DNA of 64,000 nt from positions 2,046,001 through 2,110,000 of the forward strand of contig OY760176.1 of NCBI GenBank assembly GCA_963663315.1. The letters are read 5' to 3'. This document shows positions 1 to 8,558 of this stretch, piece after piece. The position numbers and the translations under genes were made by a program. Under the pieces are notes generated by a model that saw only the letters and a list, made by a program, of their open reading frames with translations, was not told the origin of the DNA and searched no databases. Origin of the DNA: G963663315 sp963663315 (GTDB taxonomy: Bacteria > Pseudomonadota > Gammaproteobacteria > Arenicellales > Poriferihabitantaceae). Every line of letters begins with the position of its first letter. Positions within the stretch are counted from its first letter, which is position 1.

Positions 1-498
1 TGTATATTCGGATTCGTCAAAATGCCAGCCATGCCTTCCCCCCTCGACAAAAACATTTACTGAACAGGCCCCAAACGGATCCGAAAATCGATAAAACGGG
101 TTTTTGTCCAGCACGTATCCGACAAAATTCTTCAGCGGGTCCCATTGGTACAGGCGTTTGAGCAATGAATCCTGCGGTATAAGATCATAGGCTATCGAAC
201 CCACAAAGGTTTGCTCCTGTCGATTGATCACGGAATTCCGGTCTGTCCCATCATGATTTTCAGTTAAATATACATTGTGGGTACTGTCACAGAAGTAGGT
301 ATCATCAATATATCCCCCGGCTTCCCTGACAAGGTGATCCTGAGCATCCGGCAACACAAAATCCGGCAGTACACAAAGACCGGTTTTCTGATATTGATCG
401 CGACATTGTCTGGCAAATTCAACCCCGATCCCAGTATCAAGCTGATCAACCGGATAACGGTGAAAATCAACTACTGTCGAGAATTCAGACTGGGACAT
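1..498 (-). CDS. HalD/BesD-like Fe(II)/2-oxoglutarate oxygenase (3' part outside window)
   Basis: The minus strand is open from an ATG at 498 to the window edge, giving the first 166 residues of a longer protein. The last residues seen contain G-W-H-F-D-E-S-E, which matches the HxD iron-binding motif and its surroundings in the HalD/BesD/ArpA group of non-haem Fe/2OG enzymes. Preceding blocks such as QWDPLKNFVG and YRFSDPFGACSVNVF are also typical of this group. In the halogenases the Asp of HxD is replaced by Gly; here it is Asp, so hydroxylation (or another oxidation) is more likely than halogenation. The group often acts on free amino acids; the substrate here is unknown. It lies 156 bases after the sulfatase on the same strand and could belong to that operon. 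No clear Shine-Dalgarno is visible before the ATG. The distal His and Arg lie outside the window. Confidence 0.72.
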   Translation of the reverse strand, partial: MSQSEFSTVVDFHRYPVDQLDTGIGVEFARQCRDQYQKTGLCVLPDFVLPDAQDHLVREAGGYIDDTYFCDSTHNVYLTENHDGTDRNSVINRQEQTFVGSIAYDLIPQDSLLKRLYQWDPLKNFVGYVLDKNPFYRFSDPFGACSVNVFVEGGRHGWHFDESEYT

Positions 499-592
499 GG
501 TTTTGTAACAGGATTTGGTCAGGGGGTCACGGCAATGGATGGTACTATTTTTAATGCCTAATTTTAATCTCAACAATAGAGTAGTGTGCGAA

Positions 593-617
593 TATTTTCG
601 TTTCAATAGCGAAAATA
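593..617. repeat. Perfect 8-bp inverted repeat between sulfatase and oxygenase genes
   Basis: TATTTTCG (593-600) and CGAAAATA (610-617) form a perfect inverted repeat with a 9-base spacer in the 156-base gap between the two minus-strand genes. No U-run follows on the minus strand, so a classical terminator is not convincing. It could be an operator or a small mRNA hairpin. The rest of the gap is AT-rich and shows no other gene. Confidence 0.35.
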
Positions 618-654
618 AAGTAGTTGCTGCTGCCTCTCATCGACAGATCGTTCG

Positions 655-2205
655 TTACCACTTGCAGAGCACCGGGTTGTCTACCGTGGGTTGCGGAGGA
701 AAGCGGCTGGCGAGAACTGCGGACAATTCGGATTGAATATCCTCGCAGCCCGCCTGGTTGAACAGATTAAAGTGTTCTCCCGGGTCGTTGTCAAGATCGA
801 ACAACTCGCCCCATTGTGGACGATGTGGATAGACCGTAAATCGCCATTGATCAGTAGAGACGGTCTGGTTATACAGTTCAGGCTTCGCCGTCGGGTGATA
901 TTCACCGAAATTGTACGTGCGGAGATGATGGCAAGAATCTGAAAACAACGGCGCCAGACTTTTACCATCGAATTGATTACTGTCGAATTGCACGCCGGAA
1001 ATGTCCAGCAGCGTTGGCGCAAGATCAATATGGTTGGTCAGGGCGCGGGTAGTCTGCCCTGGCCTGATACCCGGTCCGTTCATAATCAACGATACCTCGG
1101 TCAACTGGCGATATGGCGGTGGACCCTTATGCAGAAGGCCATGATCACCGAGAAGCTCGCCATGGTCTGAAGTAAACACGATAAAGGTATTGCCGGATCT
1201 GCCACTATCCTCAAGCGCAGACAGGATTGCGCCGACCCCATCATCAATCATTTCTGTCATGGCGTGAGTGTATGCAGCTGCCTTGCGCATAGATTGATCG
1301 CTGATATCCCTGGTAGTGATCATCGAACCGGCTTCCATATCCTCGCGCGCCGCCCAGTACAGTTCACGAAACCCCTGTCCCTCGGGATAAAGCTGATCAT
1401 AATAAGGCGGCATGGTTGACAATTCATCGCCCTCAACCCGCGGCAACGGCATATCATCCGGGGGATATTTGCTCGCATAAGGCTGCACCGGATCAAACGG
1501 GTGGTGAGGATCCGGGTAGGAAACAAACAGAAAAAACGGGGCGTCCCGAGAGCGGGATTGATTCAGGAACCGGACGGCACAATCCGTAATCCAGGTATTG
1601 TAATGCAGTTCGGCAGGAATTTTGCTCACCCATATCTCATCCAGGTCTGCGGGTGGCGGTTCATCGGCGCTTTCCGGCATCAGCCATTTTGCCGCCTCTG
1701 GATGGTTTTTATTCAACCAGTCGGCATAATGCCCCGCCAGGTGAGCGGTATCCGACTCACCCAGCAGCAGGTCAATTGTTTGATAACCATAATATGGGCC
1801 ATGCCAGCCGACAGACTCCGGCTTTTTCCAGAATGCCCTTGAATCCGGCATGTTCCTGTCCGCAGGGGCAAGCAAAGGCTGCAGGTGCTGCTTACCAACA
1901 CTATGGGTTTTATAACCGGCATTCGCCAGGAATTCTGTCAGTAAAGGCACATCGTGGGGCAGGGCCATACCATTGACCGCCAGCTTGTGATGCCTCGGAT
2001 ATAAACCGGTAATCATGGTGGCCCTGCTCGGTGAGCAGATCTGCATCGGTGTTATATGCCGATCAAAGCGTATTCCTGTGGCGGCAATCGCATCAATATT
2101 CGGCGTATTCGCTATGGTATTGCCATAGCAGCCCAGGCTGTCAGAGCGCTGCTGGTCGGTACAGATAAAAATGAAATCAGGTAAGGTACGCACCTGTAGC
2201 GGCAA
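655..2205 (-). CDS. Type I sulfatase, cytoplasmic type (choline-sulfatase/arylsulfatase family)
   Basis: The 516-residue protein has the sulfatase layout: an N-terminal metal-binding block (FIFICTDQQRSD, Asp17), the catalytic signature C57-S-P-S-R61 whose Cys becomes formylglycine, the GKQHLQP block, and a C-terminal FTSDHGELLGDHG metal/substrate segment. It would hydrolyse sulfate esters of small organic molecules. There is no signal peptide, so it should act in the cytoplasm on imported substrate, as choline sulfatase BetC does. It starts 9 bases after the DUF3461 gene and is downstream of a Dpp/Opp-type transporter on the same strand, which suggests that the transporter may import its substrate or a conjugate. 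No sulfatase-modifying enzyme is seen in the window. The exact substrate cannot be read from the sequence; family assignment is firm. Confidence 0.9.
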   Translation of the reverse strand: MPLQVRTLPDFIFICTDQQRSDSLGCYGNTIANTPNIDAIAATGIRFDRHITPMQICSPSRATMITGLYPRHHKLAVNGMALPHDVPLLTEFLANAGYKTHSVGKQHLQPLLAPADRNMPDSRAFWKKPESVGWHGPYYGYQTIDLLLGESDTAHLAGHYADWLNKNHPEAAKWLMPESADEPPPADLDEIWVSKIPAELHYNTWITDCAVRFLNQSRSRDAPFFLFVSYPDPHHPFDPVQPYASKYPPDDMPLPRVEGDELSTMPPYYDQLYPEGQGFRELYWAAREDMEAGSMITTRDISDQSMRKAAAYTHAMTEMIDDGVGAILSALEDSGRSGNTFIVFTSDHGELLGDHGLLHKGPPPYRQLTEVSLIMNGPGIRPGQTTRALTNHIDLAPTLLDISGVQFDSNQFDGKSLAPLFSDSCHHLRTYNFGEYHPTAKPELYNQTVSTDQWRFTVYPHRPQWGELFDLDNDPGEHFNLFNQAGCEDIQSELSAVLASRFPPQPTVDNPVLCKW

Positions 2206-2214
2206 TCCGTTTTG

Positions 2215-2598
2215 TCAGATCTTATTGATCAGTGACCTTATATAACTGGTATGAGATGCGACCTCTTCTTCCAGAACTGCCACCTCTGCCAGAATCAGTT
2301 TGCGCAATTCTCCCACACTTTCATGAGCATCCATCAAATGATCCAGTTCTGCAACCGCATTGCGGAATTCCGCTGAGCTCTCAAAAATAACTTCCGTTTT
2401 GCGGGTACCACTGTCAACCATGGTCGATTTCTTTAGCTGCGGAAACCGATATTTCCGACTCACCGGCAGAATTGACCCCTTCTTGCGATTGTAGGTTACA
2501 CGCAGAATGTCTGTTTTATCAGTCATAAAAGTCGCAAACCGTTCAATTTGCTCCGGGTTGCGAATCCCCATCGCATCAAGGGCGGGAAACTTGCTCAT
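2215..2598 (-). CDS. DUF3461 family protein
   Basis: A 127-residue soluble protein beginning MSKFPALDAMGI, with the family blocks RKKGSILPVSRKY and STMVDSGTRKTEV. The upstream in-frame ATG at 2625 is less likely; the ATG at 2598 is preceded by a GGAG-like ribosome site. DUF3461 is a conserved gammaproteobacterial family of unknown function. The C-terminal third (about residues 75-125) is rich in Glu, Leu and Ala and should be helical. It is placed between the ATPase gene and the sulfatase, on the same strand with short gaps, so it is probably co-transcribed, but this does not reveal a role. Confidence 0.85.
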   Translation of the reverse strand: MSKFPALDAMGIRNPEQIERFATFMTDKTDILRVTYNRKKGSILPVSRKYRFPQLKKSTMVDSGTRKTEVIFESSAEFRNAVAELDHLMDAHESVGELRKLILAEVAVLEEEVASHTSYIRSLINKI

Positions 2599-2643
2599 GA
2601 TGTTTTTCTCCGTATTTTCTATCAAATGGTCTGCACTGGTGGT

Positions 2644-4548
2644 CTACAGTCTGGCTGCTGCAGGTTCAGCGGGTTTGCCCTGGCCCAGTTTCTCAAAACC
2701 TCTCAAAATTTTCTGTGTCTCAGCTTCCTCGGCCTGAAGCTGCGCCACGCTGAGATGGCAGGAAATCTGGTGGCCGCCTTCCAATACAAGCACTGGAGGG
2801 TTTTTCACGTCACAGGTGCCCTCAATTCCACATGGGCAGCGATTATAAAATGGGCATCCCACGGCGGTAATTTCGACTCCCTTGGCAATACCCACAGCCA
2901 TTTCGCGTTTCTTCATCGTTTCTTCGAGCCAGCCCAGTCTCATTTCCGGGACTGAACTGATCAACAATCGCGTATAAGGATGGAAAGGAGGTGTCAGCAC
3001 TTCATCGGTCGGACCCTGTTCAACCACCCTGCCAGCATAAAGTACCACAATTTCATCGGCGAACGAGGCGACAGTAGACAAATCGTGGCTGATAAATACG
3101 AATGATACGCCGGTCCTGTCACGCAACGCAGTGAGTAATTTGATCACATTGGCGCCGACTATCGAATCCAGCGCTGATGTGACTTCATCGCATAACATGA
3201 CTTCGGGATTCGCCGCCAGTGAACGTGCCAAGTTGACCCGTTGTTTCTGGCCGCCTGACAATTCCATCGGATAACGGCTGGCAAACTCCGCCGGTAGCTC
3301 GACCATATCCAGGATTTCTGCCACTTTGGCATGCTTCTCCTTAGACTTAAGACCATGATAAAACTCCAATGGCCGGCCAATAATGTCACCAATCACCTGC
3401 TTCGGATTCAATGCGGTATCGGCCATCTGAAACACAAACTGGACTTTTTGCAATTCTTCCAGTTTGCGGTCAATCAAGGCGCCTTCGAGTTTTTTGCCTT
3501 CAAGATTTATTTCGCCTTTTGCCTGCGGCAATAATCCGGCCATGACCCGGGCCAGGGTCGATTTACCACAACCCGATTCACCGATAACACCGACGACATG
3601 ACCATTTTTGACTTCCATATTCACATCTCTCAAGACCGTCACCTTGGGCTCACCGTTGACGATTCCGCCATACCCTGCGGTCATGTCTTTTACTTCCATT
3701 GCCGCATGTCCGCGATCATGTTCACTTCCCACTTCGACGCCCATTCCTGCTACAGGAATCGGGCGCACCGCTGCCATCAGACGTTGGGTATATGCATGCT
3801 GCGAGTTATTGATTATCTGGTCGGCCGATCCCTGCTCCATCACTTCACCACTATACAGAACCACGATATGATCGGCCACCTGAGCAACCACCGCGAGGTC
3901 GTGAGTGACATAAATTGCGGCGGAGTTTTCCTCCTGGATAACTTTCTTGAACGCTTTCAGGACTTCGATCTGGGTGGTTACATCGAGCGCAGTGGTCGGT
4001 TCGTCGAGAACCATCAGATCCGGTCTGCCACACAGCGCCATGGCCGCCATCAGCCGCTGTAACTGACCACCGGAGACCTGATGGGGATACCTGAAGCCAA
4101 TACGGTCCGCATCCGGCAACTCCAATGCATGGTACAACTCGACTGCGCGCCGGGTTGCATCTTTCTGTTTGAATATGCCGTGAAGAACAGCGGACTCTGT
4201 AACCTGCTCACCGATGGTAATCGCAGGATTAAATGTGGCCGCTGCACTTTGTGCAAGGTAAGCAACACTGGCGCCGCGAATTTCGCGGGTGCGCAACGGC
4301 GTCATGGTCAGCACATCCTCGCCATTTAACAGGACTTCACCGCCAGCAAAATGTAACCCGGGCTTTGTGTAACCCAGGGAAGCCAGTGATATCGTGGTTT
4401 TTCCCGAACCCGACTCGCCGATCAGGGCGACCACTTCACCTTTGTGGATATCGAAATCAACCCCTTTAACAATCGGTATTATCACCCCGTCATCATCGGT
4501 TGCACTGATTCTGAGGTCTTTCACTGCAAGCAGTATTTCTTTTTCCAT
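2644..4548 (-). CDS. Dipeptide/oligopeptide-type ABC transporter, fused double ATPase
   Basis: A 634-residue protein with two ABC ATPase domains in tandem, equivalent to DppD plus DppF in one chain. Domain 1 has Walker A GESGSGKTT, signature VSGGQLQR and Walker B MVLDEP; domain 2 has GESGCGKST, LSGGQKQR and a Walker B with CDE. The Cys-rich oligopeptide-transporter tail (CPFYNRCPC...C...C near the C-terminus) is present. It energises import through the two permeases encoded just upstream. The start at 4548 (MEKEILLAV) is chosen because the longer frame would overlap the permease gene; this ATG is 4 bases after the permease stop. Signature 1 begins VSGG rather than LSGG. Specificity is set by the binding protein, not by this subunit. 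Confidence 0.93.
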   Translation of the reverse strand: MEKEILLAVKDLRISATDDDGVIIPIVKGVDFDIHKGEVVALIGESGSGKTTISLASLGYTKPGLHFAGGEVLLNGEDVLTMTPLRTREIRGASVAYLAQSAAATFNPAITIGEQVTESAVLHGIFKQKDATRRAVELYHALELPDADRIGFRYPHQVSGGQLQRLMAAMALCGRPDLMVLDEPTTALDVTTQIEVLKAFKKVIQEENSAAIYVTHDLAVVAQVADHIVVLYSGEVMEQGSADQIINNSQHAYTQRLMAAVRPIPVAGMGVEVGSEHDRGHAAMEVKDMTAGYGGIVNGEPKVTVLRDVNMEVKNGHVVGVIGESGCGKSTLARVMAGLLPQAKGEINLEGKKLEGALIDRKLEELQKVQFVFQMADTALNPKQVIGDIIGRPLEFYHGLKSKEKHAKVAEILDMVELPAEFASRYPMELSGGQKQRVNLARSLAANPEVMLCDEVTSALDSIVGANVIKLLTALRDRTGVSFVFISHDLSTVASFADEIVVLYAGRVVEQGPTDEVLTPPFHPYTRLLISSVPEMRLGWLEETMKKREMAVGIAKGVEITAVGCPFYNRCPCGIEGTCDVKNPPVLVLEGGHQISCHLSVAQLQAEEAETQKILRGFEKLGQGKPAEPAAARL

Positions 4549-4552
4549 CGTT

Positions 4553-5467
4553 CTACACCATTTTCTTTGCGAGGCTGCCGCCGGATTTGGCGGAAAAATC
4601 ATCGACAATCAAGTTGATAGCGATGGTGAATGATGCGATTGCAAAAGCCGGCCAGATGGCGGCATAAGAACCGTAGGTCAAGCCACCCAGGTTTTCACGC
4701 ACCATACTTCCCCAATCGGATGCCGGAGGTTGAATACCCAATCCGAGGAAGCTCAGACTGGAAATAAACAACACGATGAACACCAACCGCAAACCAAAGT
4801 CGGTCGCTAACGGCATGGCCGCATTGGGCAGCACTTCCGCCCTTATAATCCACCAGACTCCTTCCCCTCTTGCTTTCGCTGCTTCCACGAAATCCTGCAC
4901 CATAATGTCCTGACCGAGAGCCCGCGCTATTCGAAATACACTGGTGGCATAGATCACCGACGCAGTCCCGACCAGTATCGGAATCGAGGACCCCAGCGCG
5001 GCAATCACGATCAGCCCGAGCATGATGGTCGGTAACGATAATATCGCATCGTTGATCCTGCTGATAATCATGTCAACCCACCCTCCCTTGACTGCGGCCA
5101 GTATGCCAAGCGTGATACCCATCGCATAGGCAAGCAATGTGGATGCAAGTGAAATCCCGATAGTATTTCTGGCGCCGTAAATTACCCTGGACAGGGTGTC
5201 CCTTCCCAGATAGTCCGTGCCCATATAGAAATTATCGTAGGCATCAAGGAAACTGTCGTCGCCTTCCATATCCATTTCATGGTAGGGCGCGATGGATGGA
5301 CCGATGATACAGATCACCAGCCAGAAAGCGACCACTGCAACAGAGGCTTTGCCCACCCATGACAGTTTGATCCGTCTTTTCGGCGGAGCATCGGGCAGCT
5401 CATCAAAAGTATCCAGTTTGGCGATAACCTCTTCTTCTTTTGTTTTTGTATCTATTTTATCAATCAC
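4553..5467 (-). CDS. ABC transporter permease, DppC/OppC type
   Basis: A 304-residue inner-membrane permease. After a charged cytoplasmic N-terminus of about 40 residues comes a first membrane helix (VAVVAFWLVICIIG), a periplasmic loop with the family block FYMGTDYLGRD, and five further hydrophobic segments. The EAA-type cytoplasmic loop (FVEAAKARGEG, about residues 190-200) contacts the ATPase. It pairs with the DppB-type permease encoded 12 bases upstream. The gene order binding protein, B, C, ATPase is that of Dpp/Opp operons. Confidence 0.93.
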   Translation of the reverse strand: MIDKIDTKTKEEEVIAKLDTFDELPDAPPKRRIKLSWVGKASVAVVAFWLVICIIGPSIAPYHEMDMEGDDSFLDAYDNFYMGTDYLGRDTLSRVIYGARNTIGISLASTLLAYAMGITLGILAAVKGGWVDMIISRINDAILSLPTIMLGLIVIAALGSSIPILVGTASVIYATSVFRIARALGQDIMVQDFVEAAKARGEGVWWIIRAEVLPNAAMPLATDFGLRLVFIVLFISSLSFLGLGIQPPASDWGSMVRENLGGLTYGSYAAIWPAFAIASFTIAINLIVDDFSAKSGGSLAKKMV

Positions 5468-5479
5468 GGTTATCTCCCA

Positions 5480-6430
5480 CTATTTAGGATTTCTGAGACG
5501 AGGATTGGAAAGAATGGATGCCACGTCTGCAACCAGTATCAGCGCAACGTAGGTAGCACAAAAAATCATCGCACACGCCTGCACCAGAGGCAGGTCACGA
5601 GTCTGTACCCCGTCCACCATCAGTTTAGCCAGTCCGGGATAAGCGAATATGGTCTCTACAATGACCACGCCGCTGACCAGATAGGCCAGGTTCAGGGCAA
5701 TAACATTGACAATCGGGCCAATCGCATTATAAAAGGCATGCCGGAGTATGATCCGTCTTCTTGGCACCCCTTTTAAAATCGCCATCTCAATGTAGGGTGA
5801 ACTCATCACATTCAGGATACCCGCCCGGGTCATCCTGATCATCTGCGCCGAAACCACGATTACCAGGGTAATCAGCGGCATGGCCAACGCCCCCAGTAAT
5901 TCAAAAAAGGTTTCATCACCAGTCATGTACGCGGTCGAAGGCAACCAATGTAACTCGACCGCCAGAATCAGGACCAGAACGGTGGCGATAAAAAATTCGG
6001 GTACTGAAATAGTGCTCAAGGTACCAAAGGTGACCATACGGTCCAGCCAGGTACCCGGATGCATCGCAGCCCACAGCCCGAGCGTTATCGACACCGGTAT
6101 TGAAATCACCGCAACCAGACCCGACATCATCATGGTATTACCGAGGCGGCCGCCAATCAGGCTCGTGATCGTCGCTCCTCCTGCCTTGGATGTACCCAGG
6201 TCACCGGATGCCATGTTTCCCAGCCAGGAGAAATACCGGATGTACCCCGGTTGATCCAGACCCAGTTCTTTACGCAGGGCCGCCAGGGTATCAGGGGTTG
6301 CGCTCTGTCCGAGCAGAATCTGCGCAACATCGCCGGGCAGGATACTGGTTGCAAGAAAAATGATTATAGATACCACCAGCAAGGTGCCAAAACCGATTAC
6401 AATTCGGCGCAAAACCATTTGCGTCATCAT
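5480..6430 (-). CDS. ABC transporter permease, DppB/OppB type
   Basis: A 316-residue permease. It opens with the characteristic DppB N-terminus (LRRIVIGFGTLLVVSIIIF, first membrane helix, then ILPGDVAQILLG) and has about six membrane helices with an EAA-like cytoplasmic loop ending in FYNAIGPIVNVIALNLAYL. It imports peptides or related small molecules with the neighbouring DppC-type protein. A GGAGG-type ribosome site precedes the ATG. The gene is separated from the upstream binding-protein gene by a terminator-like hairpin, so it is probably transcribed at a lower level than the binding protein. Confidence 0.93.
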   Translation of the reverse strand: MMTQMVLRRIVIGFGTLLVVSIIIFLATSILPGDVAQILLGQSATPDTLAALRKELGLDQPGYIRYFSWLGNMASGDLGTSKAGGATITSLIGGRLGNTMMMSGLVAVISIPVSITLGLWAAMHPGTWLDRMVTFGTLSTISVPEFFIATVLVLILAVELHWLPSTAYMTGDETFFELLGALAMPLITLVIVVSAQMIRMTRAGILNVMSSPYIEMAILKGVPRRRIILRHAFYNAIGPIVNVIALNLAYLVSGVVIVETIFAYPGLAKLMVDGVQTRDLPLVQACAMIFCATYVALILVADVASILSNPRLRNPK

Positions 6431-6472
6431 AAGCTATGTCCCTCCGTAGTTACTGTTCTGATAGACAGGCTT

Positions 6473-6509
6473 AAAAAACAGCCTGCATAATAGAGTTCCT
6501 TATGCAGGC
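6473..6509 (-). terminator. Terminator/attenuator hairpin between binding protein and permease
   Basis: On the minus strand GCCTGCATAA and TTATGCAGGC (6481-6490 and 6500-6509) form a perfect 10-bp stem with a 9-base loop, followed by a run of six U (6473-6478). It lies between the solute-binding protein stop and the DppB-type permease start. A partial terminator here would leave abundant binding-protein mRNA and less permease/ATPase mRNA. Confidence 0.8.
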
Positions 6510-6559
6510 CTTTAAGCATCAAACCGAGAATCTGAATCTCGATAAATCTATCCCCTGAC

Positions 6560-8191
6560 TTATGTCAACCAGCAGAATTCAGGCCATTCACTTGCGCCTA
6601 ATTGTCCCAGTGGAACGGTCGGTATTCCCATGATGTTATTGGCGACACCATCATTGATATTGGTGAAAGCAGGAATCACCATGCCACTGCCCCCGTGGAT
6701 CAGGGTTTGCATTTCGCAATACATCGCATGGCGTTTGACCGGATCGGTTTCCGCCAGTGAGAGCGTAAGCAACTCACCCATGCGTTCGTTGTTCCAGTAA
6801 GTATCGTTCCATTTCGCACCGGGTCCGAACTGAATCGCCATTTGTGAATTGGCCGTCGGGCGCATGTTCCAGGACACCACATTCAGTGGTTCGACCATCC
6901 ACACGGCGCCCCAATATCCGTCAGTAGGCACTTTCTTGATCTGCAGGTCGAATCCGATCTTTGCACAGTTCGCCTGGGCAAGCAGACTGATGTCCTCTAT
7001 GCCGGATCCGACAGGAGCAACATACAGTTCAGCGCCGCTGACTCCCGACTTTTCGAAGTGGGCCTTGGCTCTGTCCGGATCGAACTCACGTTGTGGCAGT
7101 TCCGAACAAAAATCCGGTCCGTGCGCGCTCATGACCGGCGTATCGTTTCCGAGCGAACCCTTGCCCTTGAGGATTCTATTCACGATTCGCTCACGGTCCA
7201 TAATATATTGCATTCCCTTGACGAAATCATCGTTTTCACCCGGCGCGGTACTTTTCAGGACACAGATACCCAACTGTTGCGCCGCGGGTGTCGACAGCAA
7301 AGTGACGCCTTCGCCCTCTTCAATCTGACGAAACGCTTGCGGTTCAATCGATGAAGCCATCTGCATATCGCCAGCAAGCAGTGCATTCACACGAGCGACC
7401 GGGTCGGTTATCGCGGTCATTTCACAACCGTCCAGATTGGCGCCTTCGCGCCAGTAGTTTTCGTTACGCTTGTGGATTGATTTCACGCCAGGTTCAAACG
7501 ATTCCAGGGTAAATGGACCGGTACCGTTACCGTCACCAGTGGTGCCATTCTTGACAATTTTGGTCTGGAACATTCCGAGCAAGGTAGGCAAATCGGCGTT
7601 CGGTGAATTCATCACTGCCCGGACTTCATGGGAACCCATTTTTTTCCATTCTCCTACTGAATCCAGAACGACTTTTATAACTGAAGTGGAGTCGTCGCCC
7701 AAATGGCGGTTCATACTGTAAACCACGTCATCCGCGGTCAATGGCGTACCATCATGGAATTCGACACCCTTGCGAATTTTGAAGTTCCACTCGGTCGCAT
7801 CACTGTTCGGTTCGAATGTTTCAGCCAACTCAGGTTGAGGAACCAGTTCATTGGAATGCTGGGTCAGGCTGTTATAGGTCGCACGTCCACGGGTGTAGTC
7901 AATGGTTGAGGTAAACTGTGTTGGATCAAGTGTATCACCCGGGCTATGGAGGTTGGAAGCAAATCGAATGCTGCCGCCTTTTTTCGGGGTTGCAGCCATG
8001 GCCGCCCCACCTGACTTAAGCAGGTTCTGCGCCGTAGCCATTGAAACACCGGTTACTGCCATCAGTTTCAGTACGTCGCGTCGGGAATAGCGGCTTTTTA
8101 CCGCCTTCTCGACCAGTTCCTTGTCATGAGTTGATAGATCAGAATAACTGACTTCTCCCGGGATGTTTACAGGGTCTATCGTCTTTATCAT
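6560..8191 (-). CDS. Extracellular solute-binding protein family 5, Tat-exported
   Basis: A 543-residue periplasmic binding protein of the SBP_bac_5 (DppA/OppA) type. The N-terminus carries a twin-arginine signal (YSRRDVLKLMAV, about residues 35-46) followed by a hydrophobic stretch and an Ala-rich end around AAMAATPKKGG, so it should be exported folded through Tat. Family blocks include GGSIRFAS, the WNFKIRKGVEFHDGTPLTADDV segment and a C-terminal lobe ending in EWPEFCWLT. It is the first gene of the operon and should determine specificity. The start at 8191 leaves about 34 residues before the Arg pair, longer than usual but not rare for Tat signals. The ligand could be a peptide or another amphipathic small molecule; sequence alone does not tell. 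Confidence 0.93.
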   Translation of the reverse strand: MIKTIDPVNIPGEVSYSDLSTHDKELVEKAVKSRYSRRDVLKLMAVTGVSMATAQNLLKSGGAAMAATPKKGGSIRFASNLHSPGDTLDPTQFTSTIDYTRGRATYNSLTQHSNELVPQPELAETFEPNSDATEWNFKIRKGVEFHDGTPLTADDVVYSMNRHLGDDSTSVIKVVLDSVGEWKKMGSHEVRAVMNSPNADLPTLLGMFQTKIVKNGTTGDGNGTGPFTLESFEPGVKSIHKRNENYWREGANLDGCEMTAITDPVARVNALLAGDMQMASSIEPQAFRQIEEGEGVTLLSTPAAQQLGICVLKSTAPGENDDFVKGMQYIMDRERIVNRILKGKGSLGNDTPVMSAHGPDFCSELPQREFDPDRAKAHFEKSGVSGAELYVAPVGSGIEDISLLAQANCAKIGFDLQIKKVPTDGYWGAVWMVEPLNVVSWNMRPTANSQMAIQFGPGAKWNDTYWNNERMGELLTLSLAETDPVKRHAMYCEMQTLIHGGSGMVIPAFTNINDGVANNIMGIPTVPLGQLGASEWPEFCWLT

Positions 8192-8558
8192 GTTTTAATA
8201 CTCCGGTTGTTAGCATTTTTATTTTTACTGATGGCACGCTAGCTGCGCTGCACCATCACAGCCCTGCAGTCTCAACAGAATGGATGTAAGGGCTTTAAAC
8301 GAAACCATTATACACAAAATTGTTGCTTCTGCCATCACCCGACAGGGAAACAGACCAAACACGCCGTTTCCAGATCATTTCACATCTCGGAAAACGGCTC
8401 AGGACTGCTGCTTTCGCCTGCCAGGTACACGCGCACTGACATATTTGGGATAATTACAGATTTCCACCATAGTTTTTGCAGTTTACTGCACGGAATCATG
8501 GATATATTGTAATTATCATCAAACCCGTCATCACTACTGTCAATCCGACCCGCAACAA
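8192..8558. other. Divergent intergenic region
   Basis: About 370 bases separate the divergent binding-protein operon and malonyl-CoA decarboxylase gene. The region must hold both promoters, but no box was clear enough to place. A 95-codon minus-strand frame (8380-8667) runs through it and into the start of the decarboxylase gene; it shows no family features and is not annotated. Confidence 0.5.
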
